64,000 nucleotides of DNA from a virus, in IMG/VR virus record IMGVR_UViG_3300037472_000016, positions 31,216 to 95,215 of that record; one strand, written 5' to 3'. This document shows, piece by piece, positions 28,001 to 35,578 of the stretch. The stretch's first letter is position 1. The number at the start of each line of letters is the position of its first letter. The notes below the pieces were generated by a model. It was not told the DNA's origin and ran no database searches. It worked only from the letters and a program-made list of their open reading frames with translations. The position numbers and the translations under genes are program-made.

Positions 28001-28329
28001 GTGTAATGGAAGCCATTCCATCGGAAGATATCAAGGCGTCGAAGTCTAATCTAATTAAAATGCTTAACTACAAGCAGTTGCCATTCTCTGGTGAAGAACT
28101 CTTTGTGGTAGCCTTTAATGTCAGAGTGACAAAGACAACTGGTAAAAAAATGGCTAACCTCGTGGTTGCAGATACCTCTAGAGACCTAAAGTCTATAGTC
28201 GTGTTCCCCATGCAATTTGCGAAGGCATATATGAAAATTGAAGAGGGCAAGGCCTATAACCTTGAACTTGGACAAGCAAAAGACGGAACAATAACACTAG
28301 CCAACATCTTGGAGGATGCGAATGTTTGA
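25036..28329 (+). CDS. dnaE: DNA polymerase III alpha subunit (DnaE type)
   Basis: 1,097 residues from TTG 25036 (GAGAGAGA upstream). An N-terminal PHP domain retains HVHSDFSLFDG, LTDHG and TPDCHH, so the metal-binding residues of this nuclease fold look intact. The Pol III catalytic core follows, with GPGRGSAAGS near 380 and the active-site aspartates in FPDIDTD near 420. Downstream lie helix-hairpin-helix and OB-like regions. This is the phage replicase; no separate proofreading subunit was seen, so the PHP domain could supply that activity. The gene overlaps the next one by 8 nt. Confidence 0.95.
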   Translation: MTSYVPLHVHSDFSLFDGIAKPQEYVDRAVSLGMSAIALTDHGTLSGHRQMYRAAKEAGIKPILGIEGYITKDRLEHTDKKALNDPLDLNYNHLIILAKDAKGLENVNKLNELAWTEGFYRKPRIDWKILEKFKEGLIITSGCLSGVLAKAIESDNLAYAKDHILWAKKVFGDDYYIEVMPHNPAEINHILLELADEFKIKAVVTPDCHHSGPEQKEIQELKLILNSFSNKVIRGTTYEESAKIDDMMKRLDYLYGEDRQMTFNKFDIHLLSDEEMHIAMKAQGIDREDIYQNTLEIADKIQDYNIKDNLDLLPAQYPKPNEELRSLSLEGLKALGFEGNEEYLARLEEELQVISDKNFAPYFLVVRNMIVWAKKEGILVGPGRGSAAGSLLCYALGITDIDPIKHGLLFFRFINPDRNDFPDIDTDIQDSRRDEVKDYLVRQYRHVASIATFMQFKGKGMIKDISRVLNIPLADVNKVNKTIDTWEDFCYSKQTEWFRDKYPEIEKYGELLRGRIRGTGIHAAGIVTSREPIFKIAPLETRTDPKTKQRIPVVGVDMEEAERIGLIKLDALGLKTLTVIDDAIKIIAERHGEKIVLLDIDMHDKRVYEMLSFGHTKGVFQCEAAPYTNLLVKMGVKDFNELAASNALVRPGAMNTIGKDYIARKHGKQKISFSHTVLKEFTSDTYGCILYQEQVMQACVQLGGMSMVEADKVRKIIGKKKDAKEFDEFQDKFVAGATQFIGKTAAEDMWHDFEAHAGYSFNKSHAVAYSTLSYWTAWLKFYYPIEFMFSILKNEKDKDDRTEYLIEAKRMGIPVRLPHVNESDLDFKIEGKGIRFGLTGIKYISDNIASKYIAQRPFASYKELEEFTFTKGSGTNSRALASMKLIGGATFDDNPRNDFEIKENLYEYLGLPEFNLSVPPHYHAFISPVEDYEEKGAFILMGMVKEVKRGKGWTRIELLDKTGSTGIFDIEGSTIEPGKTYMILASDNRVMEAIPSEDIKASKSNLIKMLNYKQLPFSGEELFVVAFNVRVTKTTGKKMANLVVADTSRDLKSIVVFPMQFAKAYMKIEEGKAYNLELGQAKDGTITLANILEDANV

Positions 28330-28639
28330 AGAATTATCTAACGAAATTCATAGAAATGCGGTAGACAAGGGCTTCTGGCCTGAGAAGGTTGACGATATCT
28401 TCATCACCAAGCAGTTGATGATGATTGTCTCAGAAGCGGTAGAGGTCATGGAGGCTATTCGTAAGAGCCAGGGCAAGAGGGCTGTAGCAGACGAAATGGC
28501 AGACATTATCATCCGTACCTTGGACCTGCACGCAGGACTCCTAGAGCATGGCTATACAGACACCTCGCTGGCAGAAGCAGTCATGCACAAAGCGGCTGTC
28601 AATGTAAAGCGACCAGCACTGCATGGGGTCAAGTTCTAG
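28322..28639 (+). CDS. MazG-like nucleotide pyrophosphohydrolase
   Basis: 105 residues from ATG 28322, preferred over ATG 28316 because GGAGG at 28311-28315 is then 6 nt away. It is an all-helical protein with the MazG-type pattern: SEAVEVMEAIRK followed by a second helix with DEMADIIIRTLDL (the E-x-x-E and E-x-x-D metal-binding pairs). Such enzymes hydrolyse (d)NTPs and in phages can alter nucleotide or (p)ppGpp pools. It overlaps dnaE and is adjacent to recA. Confidence 0.8.
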   Translation: MFEELSNEIHRNAVDKGFWPEKVDDIFITKQLMMIVSEAVEVMEAIRKSQGKRAVADEMADIIIRTLDLHAGLLEHGYTDTSLAEAVMHKAAVNVKRPALHGVKF

Positions 28640-29652
28640 TGGCTGTTACGGCGGCAGAGGTATTGGCCCAACTAAACCCAAAGCTTAAGAAGCTAATCAC
28701 CACAGGAGACTCTGTAGAGGCCACAGAGTACCAAAAGACACCAAGCTTTGGCTTGAATCGTGCTCTAGGTGGGGGCCTTCCCTATGGTCGGCAGGTTCTC
28801 ATCTGGGGAAACAAGTCAGCGGGCAAGTCTTCGTTCTGTTTGCAGATGGTTGCAGACGCTCAGAAGGAAGGCAAGCTTTGCGCCTGGATTGATTCGGAAA
28901 TGTCTTTTGACGCTGAGTGGGCAAACCGTTTAGGGGTGGACGCTTCTGACCTCATCTATTCACAAGCCAGGACAATCAACGACATGGTAGACATTGGTGC
29001 CCACCTAATGGAAGCGGGAGTAGATTTGGTTGTTGTTGACTCAATCTCCGCTCTATTGCCAGCTATCTATTTTGAGAAAGATTCTGCTGACCTTAAGCAG
29101 CTTGAGAACACCAAGCAGATCGGTGCTGAGTCGAGAGACTTCTCGAATGCCTGGAAGATGCTTAATTATGCAAACAACAAGAACAGCAAGACCTTGTTCG
29201 TAATCATTAGTCAAGCAAGAAACCAGATCAACGCCATGTACACTATGGCGGCACCGATGGGCGGTAACGCAACAAAGTTTTACTCTTCAACAATCGTAAA
29301 GCTATTCTCTTCTGAGTCAGACAACCAGGCCATTAAGGGAAAGGTTGCCGTAGGAGACAAGCTGATTGAGCACAAGGTGGGTAGAAAAGTTAATTGGGAT
29401 GTTCAGTTCTCCAAGACCTCTCCGGGCTTCCAGAACGGCTCCTATGACTTCTATTTCCGTGGGGACAAGATTGGTGTAGACACCGTTGGTGACCTTGTGG
29501 ACACGGCAGAGCTTGCTGGACTGGTTAATCGAACTGGTGCTTGGTACCAGCTTGAGGACGGCACAAAGGTCCAGGGTAGAGATGGATTCGTAAAGCGAGT
29601 AAGTGAAGACAAAGAGCTATACAACTCACTAATGGAGCAACTAAATGGCTAA
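28639..29652 (+). CDS. recA: RecA-like recombinase
   Basis: 337 residues. GTG 28639 shares one base with the preceding stop (TAGTG). Walker A is GNKSAGKSS (near 54) and Walker B is VDLVVVDSISALLP (near 133). A WIDSEMSFDAEWA segment corresponds to the RecA nucleotide-binding region, and the L2/C-terminal part contains QARNQINAMY. It catalyses strand exchange in recombination-dependent replication or repair, together with the resolvases downstream. Confidence 0.93.
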   Translation: MAVTAAEVLAQLNPKLKKLITTGDSVEATEYQKTPSFGLNRALGGGLPYGRQVLIWGNKSAGKSSFCLQMVADAQKEGKLCAWIDSEMSFDAEWANRLGVDASDLIYSQARTINDMVDIGAHLMEAGVDLVVVDSISALLPAIYFEKDSADLKQLENTKQIGAESRDFSNAWKMLNYANNKNSKTLFVIISQARNQINAMYTMAAPMGGNATKFYSSTIVKLFSSESDNQAIKGKVAVGDKLIEHKVGRKVNWDVQFSKTSPGFQNGSYDFYFRGDKIGVDTVGDLVDTAELAGLVNRTGAWYQLEDGTKVQGRDGFVKRVSEDKELYNSLMEQLNG

Positions 29653-29815
29653 GTACACGGTATACCAGGGCGACCTAAAGTGCAGCAAGTGCCCAATGGA
29701 CGTAAGGTCTTTTAGGCACTATCCCAATGCAGCAACACTTAGCTGGGCCTGTCCTGATAAGCATGTAACAGAGGTAAGCCTTAAGACAAGAAAGAATCGT
29801 GAGGACTTTGACTGA
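29645..29815 (+). CDS. Small zinc-ribbon protein
   Basis: 56 residues from ATG 29645, overlapping recA by 8 nt. A CSKC pair near residue 13 and CPDKH near residue 36 form a likely Zn-binding site. No family was recognised. Its place within the recombination genes suggests a nucleic-acid-related role. Confidence 0.6.
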   Translation: MAKYTVYQGDLKCSKCPMDVRSFRHYPNAATLSWACPDKHVTEVSLKTRKNREDFD

Positions 29816-30113
29816 GCGAGGAGAGGCCAACAGGATAGGGGCCAAGTTACAGAAAAACAGTGGCCGTGGCAAGATTCAAAAGGGCGATGCCCGTTGGCAC
29901 AACTTCATTGTAGACTTCAAGGAGTTTGGTAAAAGCTTTTCCTTGAGCAAGGATGTTTGGGCAAAGGCATCAACGGATGCCATGCGCCAGCAGTCAGACC
30001 CCATGATTATTGTCGTCTTGGGTTCACCCGATGAATCAAAGACTAGGTTAGCAGTTGTAGAGTTGGCTCTGCTAGAACAGATGTTAGATGAGTTACAAGA
30101 TACTAAGACATGA
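29799..30113 (+). CDS. Putative Holliday-junction resolvase (PD-(D/E)XK, Hjc-like)
   Basis: 104 residues if started at GTG 29799; a TTG at 29808 is possible. The pattern SGRGKIQKGDA followed by FIVDFKEFGKSFSL and a helix with WAKASTDA is that of small phage and archaeal PD-(D/E)XK resolvases (Asp in KGD, then D-F-K as the D-x-K pair). It overlaps the zinc-ribbon gene and follows recA. A general DNA nuclease role is the alternative. Confidence 0.62.
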   Translation: MRTLTERGEANRIGAKLQKNSGRGKIQKGDARWHNFIVDFKEFGKSFSLSKDVWAKASTDAMRQQSDPMIIVVLGSPDESKTRLAVVELALLEQMLDELQDTKT

Positions 30114-30131
30114 GAGACCCTAGGATTGGTG

Positions 30132-30144
30132 TATAATTATTAAT
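30132..30144 (+). promoter_or_regulatory. Leaderless-type promoter (-10 TATAAT) for gene 30145
   Basis: TATAAT (30132-30137) lies 7 nt before ATG 30145, with no Shine-Dalgarno in between. It probably starts a new transcript inside the recombination block. Confidence 0.6.
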
Positions 30145-30459
30145 ATGCAAGAAAACACAGATGGTCAGACTACTATCGACATGGTAAATGGTCTAGCAGA
30201 TATTGCGGATTACATGAATGATAAAGAGCTTACCGATGCTCTAGTCATGATATCTAAACTAATTATAAAGCCAGATATCCCTCTAAACATAGCGACGATT
30301 GAAATTGTGAGACTACAAGCGATTGCAGCAAAAATGTCATTTAGGGCTACCTGGTTAACTAACGTCGATAAGACAGATAGGGCACGCAAGAATATATATT
30401 ACACTGCTGCTGAGAGCATCAACAACTTAGTTTCAGCACTAAAGTATATTCTTCGCTAG
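30145..30459 (+). CDS. Helical protein of unknown function
   Basis: 104 residues, all helical in character, with a repeated Ile/Leu pattern (residues 35-70) and a Lys/Arg-rich C-terminal helix. It starts at a leaderless-type promoter and is followed after 7 nt by the Cas4-like nuclease. Not recognised. Confidence 0.6.
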   Translation: MQENTDGQTTIDMVNGLADIADYMNDKELTDALVMISKLIIKPDIPLNIATIEIVRLQAIAAKMSFRATWLTNVDKTDRARKNIYYTAAESINNLVSALKYILR

Positions 30460-30466
30460 GAAAATT

Positions 30467-31261
30467 ATGAAAAATCTAATCAGTGAAGTAATGGAGCGAC
30501 CAGTTCGGGTAAAGAAAGACCCAATCGACCCAGAGGGCATCATTGCAAAGATCAGAGAGGGGTACACAGTAAACCGTGGCCCCAAGTATCAGCAGAAGAA
30601 AAGCTTTGCACCGTCCACTGTGGCATACTCTCACGGAGAATGCGCCAGGTACTGGTACTTAGCTTTTGAGGGCGGAGTCTTTGAGGACAACGCAGATGCT
30701 TTTGCTGGTGCCAACATGACTAACGGAACAAAGTCTCACGAGCGAATCCAGCAGGCTATGGCTGATTCTGGAATGCTTGTAGATTCTGAGTTCAAGGTCA
30801 TCAGCCAAGACCCTCCAATTTTCGGGTATGGAGATGTTCTTTTAGACTGGCAAGGAGAAGTCCTTCTAGGAGAAATTAAGACCATGATGAATGAAGGCTT
30901 CGAGTATCGCAAGATTAACGAGAGGCCCAAAGCAGGACACCTTATTCAGCTTCTCATTTACATGAAGATTCTTAATAAGCAAAAGGCAGTCCTCATTTAT
31001 GAAAACAAGAACAACCACGAGTTGCTGGTTCTTCCTGTTGAGATGAATGAGTATTACAAAAAGTGGGTAGACCAAGCATTTGAGTGGATGCGAGAGGTTC
31101 GTACTGCGTGGGAAGAAAAGACCCTTCCAGTAAAGAACTATCGATCAAACTCAAGAATCTGCAAGACTTGTCCTTTGTACAAGATTTGTGCAGAAGCTGG
31201 AACTGGAGAGATCAAGATTAAGTCTCTGGAGCAGATAGATGAAAAGCTGTCAGTGGTGTGA
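30467..31261 (+). CDS. Cas4/RecB-like PD-(D/E)XK exonuclease
   Basis: 264 residues from ATG 30467 with TAGGA upstream. The nuclease core is visible: GTKSHERIQ (H of the first motif), GYGDVLLDW (catalytic Asp), VLLGEIKT (E-x-K) and HLIQLLIYM (motif with Gln). A Cys in GECARYW near residue 53 and a C-terminal CKTCPLYKIC cluster suggest a Cas4/AddB-type 4Fe-4S centre. It probably resects DNA ends for RecA. No CRISPR genes are nearby, so a recombination role is preferred. Confidence 0.85.
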   Translation: MKNLISEVMERPVRVKKDPIDPEGIIAKIREGYTVNRGPKYQQKKSFAPSTVAYSHGECARYWYLAFEGGVFEDNADAFAGANMTNGTKSHERIQQAMADSGMLVDSEFKVISQDPPIFGYGDVLLDWQGEVLLGEIKTMMNEGFEYRKINERPKAGHLIQLLIYMKILNKQKAVLIYENKNNHELLVLPVEMNEYYKKWVDQAFEWMREVRTAWEEKTLPVKNYRSNSRICKTCPLYKICAEAGTGEIKIKSLEQIDEKLSVV

Positions 31262-31532
31262 GAACGCCTTCGTAGCAAGAGTAAAGTATCAGATATATTG
31301 TTCTGACTCTTGTAGGGAAGGTGCTACCAAGCAAAAGATTGCAGACCGCTACGCGATTGCGAGGCGCACGAGGCTAATGTCTAAGACTAGGCTTTGTGCG
31401 TCTTGCAAGCTTCCCCTGTCGGCATACAACGACGAAGAAGTTTGTCAGGCTTGCTTGGTAAATCCAAAAGATGTAAAGAAAGCACTTAAAGAAATTAAAT
31501 CAATCTCTAGGGGAGGGAGCAGAAATGAGTAA
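31239..31532 (+). CDS. Double zinc-finger protein
   Basis: 97 residues from ATG 31239, overlapping the nuclease gene by 23 nt. It has two Cys clusters: CQWC with YCSDSCR (an FCS-type finger, residues 4-26) and CASCKLP with VCQAC (residues 53-72). It is probably nucleic-acid binding. It overlaps ruvC by 8 nt. Confidence 0.65.
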   Translation: MKSCQWCENAFVARVKYQIYCSDSCREGATKQKIADRYAIARRTRLMSKTRLCASCKLPLSAYNDEEVCQACLVNPKDVKKALKEIKSISRGGSRNE

Positions 31533-32085
31533 GAAAATCTGTTCCATTGACGCTAGTACAAACAACATAGCTTTTGCTCTCTTTGATTCAAATACTTTGT
31601 TGATGGTTGGAAAGATAAACTTTGTTGGAAGAAACACTTACGAAAAAGTTGCAGACTCGGCCAAGAAGATTAGAGACTTTTTTGCCCTAGAGCTTATGCA
31701 AGGCATAGATGCCATTGTCATTGAGCACACGGTATTTATGAACAGTCCCAAGACTTTGGCTGACCTTACCCTGGTTCAGGGCGCGGTATTGGGAGCGGCC
31801 TCCACAGCGGGGGTACCAGTCATAAAGAGTACAAACCCTATGGCTTGGCAGTCCTTCATTGGTAACAACCGATTGACAAAGGCAGAACAACAAGAGATTA
31901 AGGACTTCTATCCAGGTAAAACAGAGGCTTGGTACAAGAAGGCTTCCCGAGAAGTTAGAAAGCAGAGAACAATAGAGTTTGTGGAAGAGCACTACGGTAG
32001 GGTAGTATTGGACAATGATGTGTCTGATGCAATCGGAGTTGGACACTATGCCGTTCACAACTGGGAGAAGCTAAACAATGGCTAA
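31525..32085 (+). CDS. RuvC-like Holliday-junction resolvase
   Basis: 186 residues. The RNase H-fold acidic residues of RuvC are recognisable: SIDASTNNIAFAL near residue 7, AIVIEH near residue 65, and a C-terminal DVSDAIGVGHYA. It should cut four-way junctions before packaging. It overlaps the preceding zinc-finger gene by 8 nt and the next HTH gene by 8 nt. Confidence 0.88.
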   Translation: MSKKICSIDASTNNIAFALFDSNTLLMVGKINFVGRNTYEKVADSAKKIRDFFALELMQGIDAIVIEHTVFMNSPKTLADLTLVQGAVLGAASTAGVPVIKSTNPMAWQSFIGNNRLTKAEQQEIKDFYPGKTEAWYKKASREVRKQRTIEFVEEHYGRVVLDNDVSDAIGVGHYAVHNWEKLNNG

Positions 32086-32233
32086 TAAGCTATACCAGTC
32101 TGAGGCCTGGCTCCGCAAACGCTTTCATCTTGATAGAAAAACACCAGAGCAAATAGCCGCTGAGTGCGGAGCAAGTGTAGAAACCATTTACGTTTATTTG
32201 GCAAAATTTAAATTAAGGAAAAGTAGAAGATGA
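32078..32233 (+). CDS. Small helix-turn-helix protein
   Basis: 51 residues from ATG 32078, ending TGA within the next ATG (ATGA overlap at 32230). The sequence KTPEQIAAECGASVETIYVY is a clear helix-turn-helix of the transposase/terminase-resolvase type. A DNA-binding role is likely; the target is unknown. Confidence 0.65.
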   Translation: MANKLYQSEAWLRKRFHLDRKTPEQIAAECGASVETIYVYLAKFKLRKSRR

Positions 32234-32562
32234 CATTTGATGTTTACGAACCAAGAAAAAGTGCTACCCGGTATGCAAAAATGGGGCCTCCCTTTCAGCA
32301 CTCTCCCGCAGAAGTATTTCAGCAGGCAGCAGAAGACCTGGTTAATCGCCCGACGCACTACACAAGCCACCCTAGCGGCGTAGAGGCAATCCAGATTACT
32401 CGGCACTATGACTTTGCCATTGGAAATGCAATTAAGTATTTGTGGAGGGCTGGACTAAAGAAAGACCAAAGCAAGAAAGACAGAGACAAAGAGGTGGAGG
32501 ACTTGAAGAAGGCGGTCTTCTATATCAATGACAAGATTGCTACTCTTGAGGGTAAAGCATAA
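32230..32562 (+). CDS. DUF3310-family protein
   Basis: 110 residues. The region NRPTHYTSHPSGVEAIQ, then GNAIKYLWRAGLK and DLKKAVFYI matches the DUF3310 family found in many tailed phages (sometimes labelled nucleotide kinase, without proof). It is coupled to its neighbours by ATGA and TAATG overlaps. Confidence 0.8.
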   Translation: MTFDVYEPRKSATRYAKMGPPFQHSPAEVFQQAAEDLVNRPTHYTSHPSGVEAIQITRHYDFAIGNAIKYLWRAGLKKDQSKKDRDKEVEDLKKAVFYINDKIATLEGKA

Positions 32563-32852
32563 TGGGTCGCCACAAGAAAGTGGCGGTACAGCCACCACCG
32601 TCTATTTTTATTAAGGACACCTCGCCCTTAACGCTACCCTCTGGCGGAGTGCTAGAACAGGGAGACGTATTCCGGGTACACGGAGAGTACGGAACAAGGT
32701 TTAAGTTTTTTAGTCTTACCACCAATAAAGAAACAGGTGTTTCTTGGGTGGACTGCTTTGAGGTCTACAAGCTTAGAAGCGGTGTTATGAGGTCGTTCTA
32801 CATAGAAAGAATCAAGAAGATTCCTGTAAGGAGGAAGCGCCGTGTCAAGTGA
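32562..32852 (+). CDS. Small basic protein before the terminase
   Basis: 96 residues, starting in a TAATG overlap and overlapping the terminase small-subunit gene by 11 nt. Beta-rich centre (GTRFKFFSL, VSWVDCFEV) with a very basic C-terminus (RRKRRVK). No family recognised. Confidence 0.58.
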   Translation: MGRHKKVAVQPPPSIFIKDTSPLTLPSGGVLEQGDVFRVHGEYGTRFKFFSLTTNKETGVSWVDCFEVYKLRSGVMRSFYIERIKKIPVRRKRRVK

Positions 32853-33384
32853 AAATGATTTGGTAGAACACCTTGACCAGATGAACAAGGTTGTATCAAA
32901 ATACTTAGAGGGAAACGATGAGACAAAGATTGCTCGTCAGTTAAGCCTACCCAGGCAAAAGGTCGTGGCCTTTCTGGGGGAATGGCGACAAATGGCATCC
33001 AACAATGCTGCAATCAGAGAGAGGGCCAGAGAAGCCCTTGTAGCCGCTGATACCCACTACAGCAAGTTAATCCAGCAGGCCTATGAAGTTATTGATGAGG
33101 CAGGAAGCCAAGGAAACTTGTCAGCCAAGAACTCTGCTATCAAGCTAATTCTTGACATTGAGTCCAGAAGAATTGAGATGCTGCAAAAGGCTGGTCTCCT
33201 AGAAAATAAAGAGCTTGCCGAAGAGATGATGGAGATTGAGCGCAAGCAAGATGTTCTTATGAGCATCCTGAAAGACATTGCCAAGGACTATCCACAGGTT
33301 CGTGATGAAATCATGAGACGCTTGTCTTCTGCCGCTAAAGAGGGAGAGGCAATCGTTATTGTTCAGAATCCGGTGGTCAAGTAA
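32842..33384 (+). CDS. Terminase small subunit
   Basis: 180 residues from GTG 32842 with AGGAGG nearby. An N-terminal helix-turn-helix region (KIARQLSLPRQKVVAFLGEW) is followed by long amphipathic helices (residues 60-150) suited to ring assembly. It overlaps the large subunit by one base (TAATG), as is usual for terminase pairs. It recognises phage DNA to start packaging. Confidence 0.78.
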   Translation: MSSENDLVEHLDQMNKVVSKYLEGNDETKIARQLSLPRQKVVAFLGEWRQMASNNAAIRERAREALVAADTHYSKLIQQAYEVIDEAGSQGNLSAKNSAIKLILDIESRRIEMLQKAGLLENKELAEEMMEIERKQDVLMSILKDIAKDYPQVRDEIMRRLSSAAKEGEAIVIVQNPVVK

Positions 33385-35165
33385 TGTTTGATGACTTCCT
33401 AGATGCACTCAAGGACAATCCTTTTATAGAGACTCCTGTAGATGTAAAGACATTTGTTGAGGGCGAAGACTACCTTGCACAGCCGCCGCTCTCAAGCATC
33501 CAGTACGACATAGTAGAGGCAATGAGTCAAATCTACCGTCTGGAAGAGTTGCAGCAAGTGATGGGCACCGTTGCTGGACAAAAGCACCACAAGAAGTACA
33601 CCAAGAATGAACTGATTTTGATGCTAGGAAAAGGAAGTGGGAAGGACTTTGTTTCTACTGTGGCCTGTGCTTACGTGGTATACAAGCTTCTCTGCCTTAA
33701 GGACCCTGCAAGGTACTACGGAAAGCCCAGTGGAGACGCTATTGATATTATCAACATCGCCATTAACGCTGCCCAGGCAAAGAACGTTTTCTTTAAGGGC
33801 TTTAGGACAAAGATTGAGAAATCACCCTGGTTTGCTGGAAAGTATTATTCCAAGGCAGACAGTATTGAGTTTGACCACTCTATAACCGTATACTCTGGCC
33901 ACTCGGAAAGAGAGTCTCATGAGGGGCTGAACCTCTTAATGGCAGTTCTAGATGAGATTTCTGGATTTGCTACAGAGGTGGGGACTGGAAACGATCAAGG
34001 AAAAACTGCTGACAACATCTACAAGGCGTTCCGTGCATCAGTAGATTCTAGGTTTCCCGATGTGGGAAAGGTTGTGCTTCTTTCCTTCCCCCGTTATCCA
34101 GGAGACTTTATTTCTCAGAGATACGATAGCGTTATCCTTGAGAAGGAAGTTATTTCAAAGAGTCACAGTTTTATTATGAACGACGAGTTGCCAGAAGATA
34201 TGGAGGGCAACTCACTAGACATTACCTGGGATGAAGACACAATTCTTTCTTACAAGATTCCTGGGGTATTCGCAATTAAAAGACCAACATGGGTCGTCAA
34301 TCCCACCAGAAGAATAGAAGACTTTAAGCTAGCCTTCTATACAGACCTGGGAGATGCCATGATGCGATTTGCCTGTATACCCACCTATAGCTCTGATGCT
34401 TTCTTTAAGCAGGCAGACAAGGTACGTTCAGCAATGACCACGGTGAACCCCCTAGACACCAACAGGAGATTTCTTCCAAACTTTAAGCCTGACCCAGACA
34501 AGAAGTATTTCATTCATGCTGACCTTGCACAGCTTCATGATAAGTGTGCTGTAGCAATTGCTCACGTAGATAAGTGGGTAAACATTCAGGTCATTAAGGA
34601 CTATCAGCAGGTCGCTCCAATTGTTGTTGTCGATGCCGTGGCATGGTGGGAGCCAAAGGTTGAGGGGCCAGTTAATCTTTCAGAGGTTAAGCAGTGGATT
34701 CAAAACCTTAGACGGCTTGGCTTTGACATTGGCATGGTCAGCTTTGACAGGTGGCAGAGCTTTGACATTCAGAATGAACTAAAGCAGGTTGGCATCAGAA
34801 CAGAAACTGTATCTGTGGCAAAGAAGCATTACGAAGATATGGCTATGCTCATCTATGAAGACAGGCTTGCCATGCCAGCAATTGACTTGCTTTTCGAGGA
34901 GTTGACAGAGCTTAAGATAGTTAAGCAGAACAGAGTTGACCACCCTCGTAAAAAGTCTAAGGACTTGGCAGATGCTGTGTGCGGTGCAATTTTTGGAGCT
35001 ATCTCTCACACACCAAAGGACACATTCGGTGAGATAGAGGTCCATACATTTAGGGATAGGCCAAAGACCACGGTAGCGCCACAGGACCATAACGTGGTAC
35101 AATTAACTCCCAAGGAAATGCCGAACGATATAAAAGACTATCTTGACAGTTTTGGCTACCTATAA
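33384..35165 (+). CDS. Terminase large subunit
   Basis: 593 residues. The ATPase domain has the Walker A-like LILMLGKGSGKDF near residue 75 and Walker B LMAVLDEIS near residue 190. The C-terminal RNase H-like nuclease domain starts with FIHADLAQLHDKCAVA near 375 and ends with DLADAVCGAI near 530, supplying catalytic aspartates. It drives DNA into the prohead and cuts it. Unusually, it sits at the end of the replication/recombination block, far from the tail genes and without head genes beside it in this window. Confidence 0.95.
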   Translation: MFDDFLDALKDNPFIETPVDVKTFVEGEDYLAQPPLSSIQYDIVEAMSQIYRLEELQQVMGTVAGQKHHKKYTKNELILMLGKGSGKDFVSTVACAYVVYKLLCLKDPARYYGKPSGDAIDIINIAINAAQAKNVFFKGFRTKIEKSPWFAGKYYSKADSIEFDHSITVYSGHSERESHEGLNLLMAVLDEISGFATEVGTGNDQGKTADNIYKAFRASVDSRFPDVGKVVLLSFPRYPGDFISQRYDSVILEKEVISKSHSFIMNDELPEDMEGNSLDITWDEDTILSYKIPGVFAIKRPTWVVNPTRRIEDFKLAFYTDLGDAMMRFACIPTYSSDAFFKQADKVRSAMTTVNPLDTNRRFLPNFKPDPDKKYFIHADLAQLHDKCAVAIAHVDKWVNIQVIKDYQQVAPIVVVDAVAWWEPKVEGPVNLSEVKQWIQNLRRLGFDIGMVSFDRWQSFDIQNELKQVGIRTETVSVAKKHYEDMAMLIYEDRLAMPAIDLLFEELTELKIVKQNRVDHPRKKSKDLADAVCGAIFGAISHTPKDTFGEIEVHTFRDRPKTTVAPQDHNVVQLTPKEMPNDIKDYLDSFGYL

Positions 35166-35182
35166 ATAGAAGGTAGAATAGA

Positions 35183-35578
35183 ATGTCGGCAGATATCGTA
35201 TACTACTCCAACAGGTCAAACACTACACATAAGTTTGTCCAGAAGCTAGGAGTCGAGTCTTTAAGGATTCCGCAAAGCGGTGATTTCTTTGTTGACAAAG
35301 AGTATGTCTTGTTTGTTCCTACGTATGGGAGTGGGAACGACGGTCATAGTATTCCTAGACCAGTAGCAAATTTTTTAAACGTTCCCCGGAACAGAAGCCT
35401 CTTAATAGGGGTTGTGGGGTTTGGAAACACAAACTTCGGGGAACACTTTTGTAAGGCAGCAACCCTCATTTCAAATAAAACAGGGGTACCAATTTTGGCA
35501 CGAGTAGAGCTTTTGGGGACACCAGAAGACGTAAAATTAGTTAAGGAAAGGCTAACACTACTAGATGAACAACTATAG
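35183..35578 (+). CDS. nrdI: NrdI-like flavodoxin
   Basis: 131 residues from ATG 35183. The flavodoxin pattern is clear: [12 protein letters not shown] for FMN phosphate binding, FVPTYGSGN, and [14 protein letters not shown]. NrdI supplies oxidant for the Mn(III)2-tyrosyl radical of NrdF. It overlaps nrdE by 14 nt, giving the canonical nrdI-nrdE-nrdF order of class Ib reductases. Confidence 0.92.
   Translation: MSADIVYYSNRSNTTHKFVQKLGVESLRIPQSGDFFVDKEYVLFVPTYGSGNDGHSIPRPVANFLNVPRNRSLLIGVVGFGNTNFGEHFCKAATLISNKTGVPILARVELLGTPEDVKLVKERLTLLDEQL

Noticed and set aside
30467-31261. Cas4-like gene as part of a phage CRISPR system
   Set aside because: No cas1, cas2, effector gene or repeat array is present; a RecB-like recombination role explains it.
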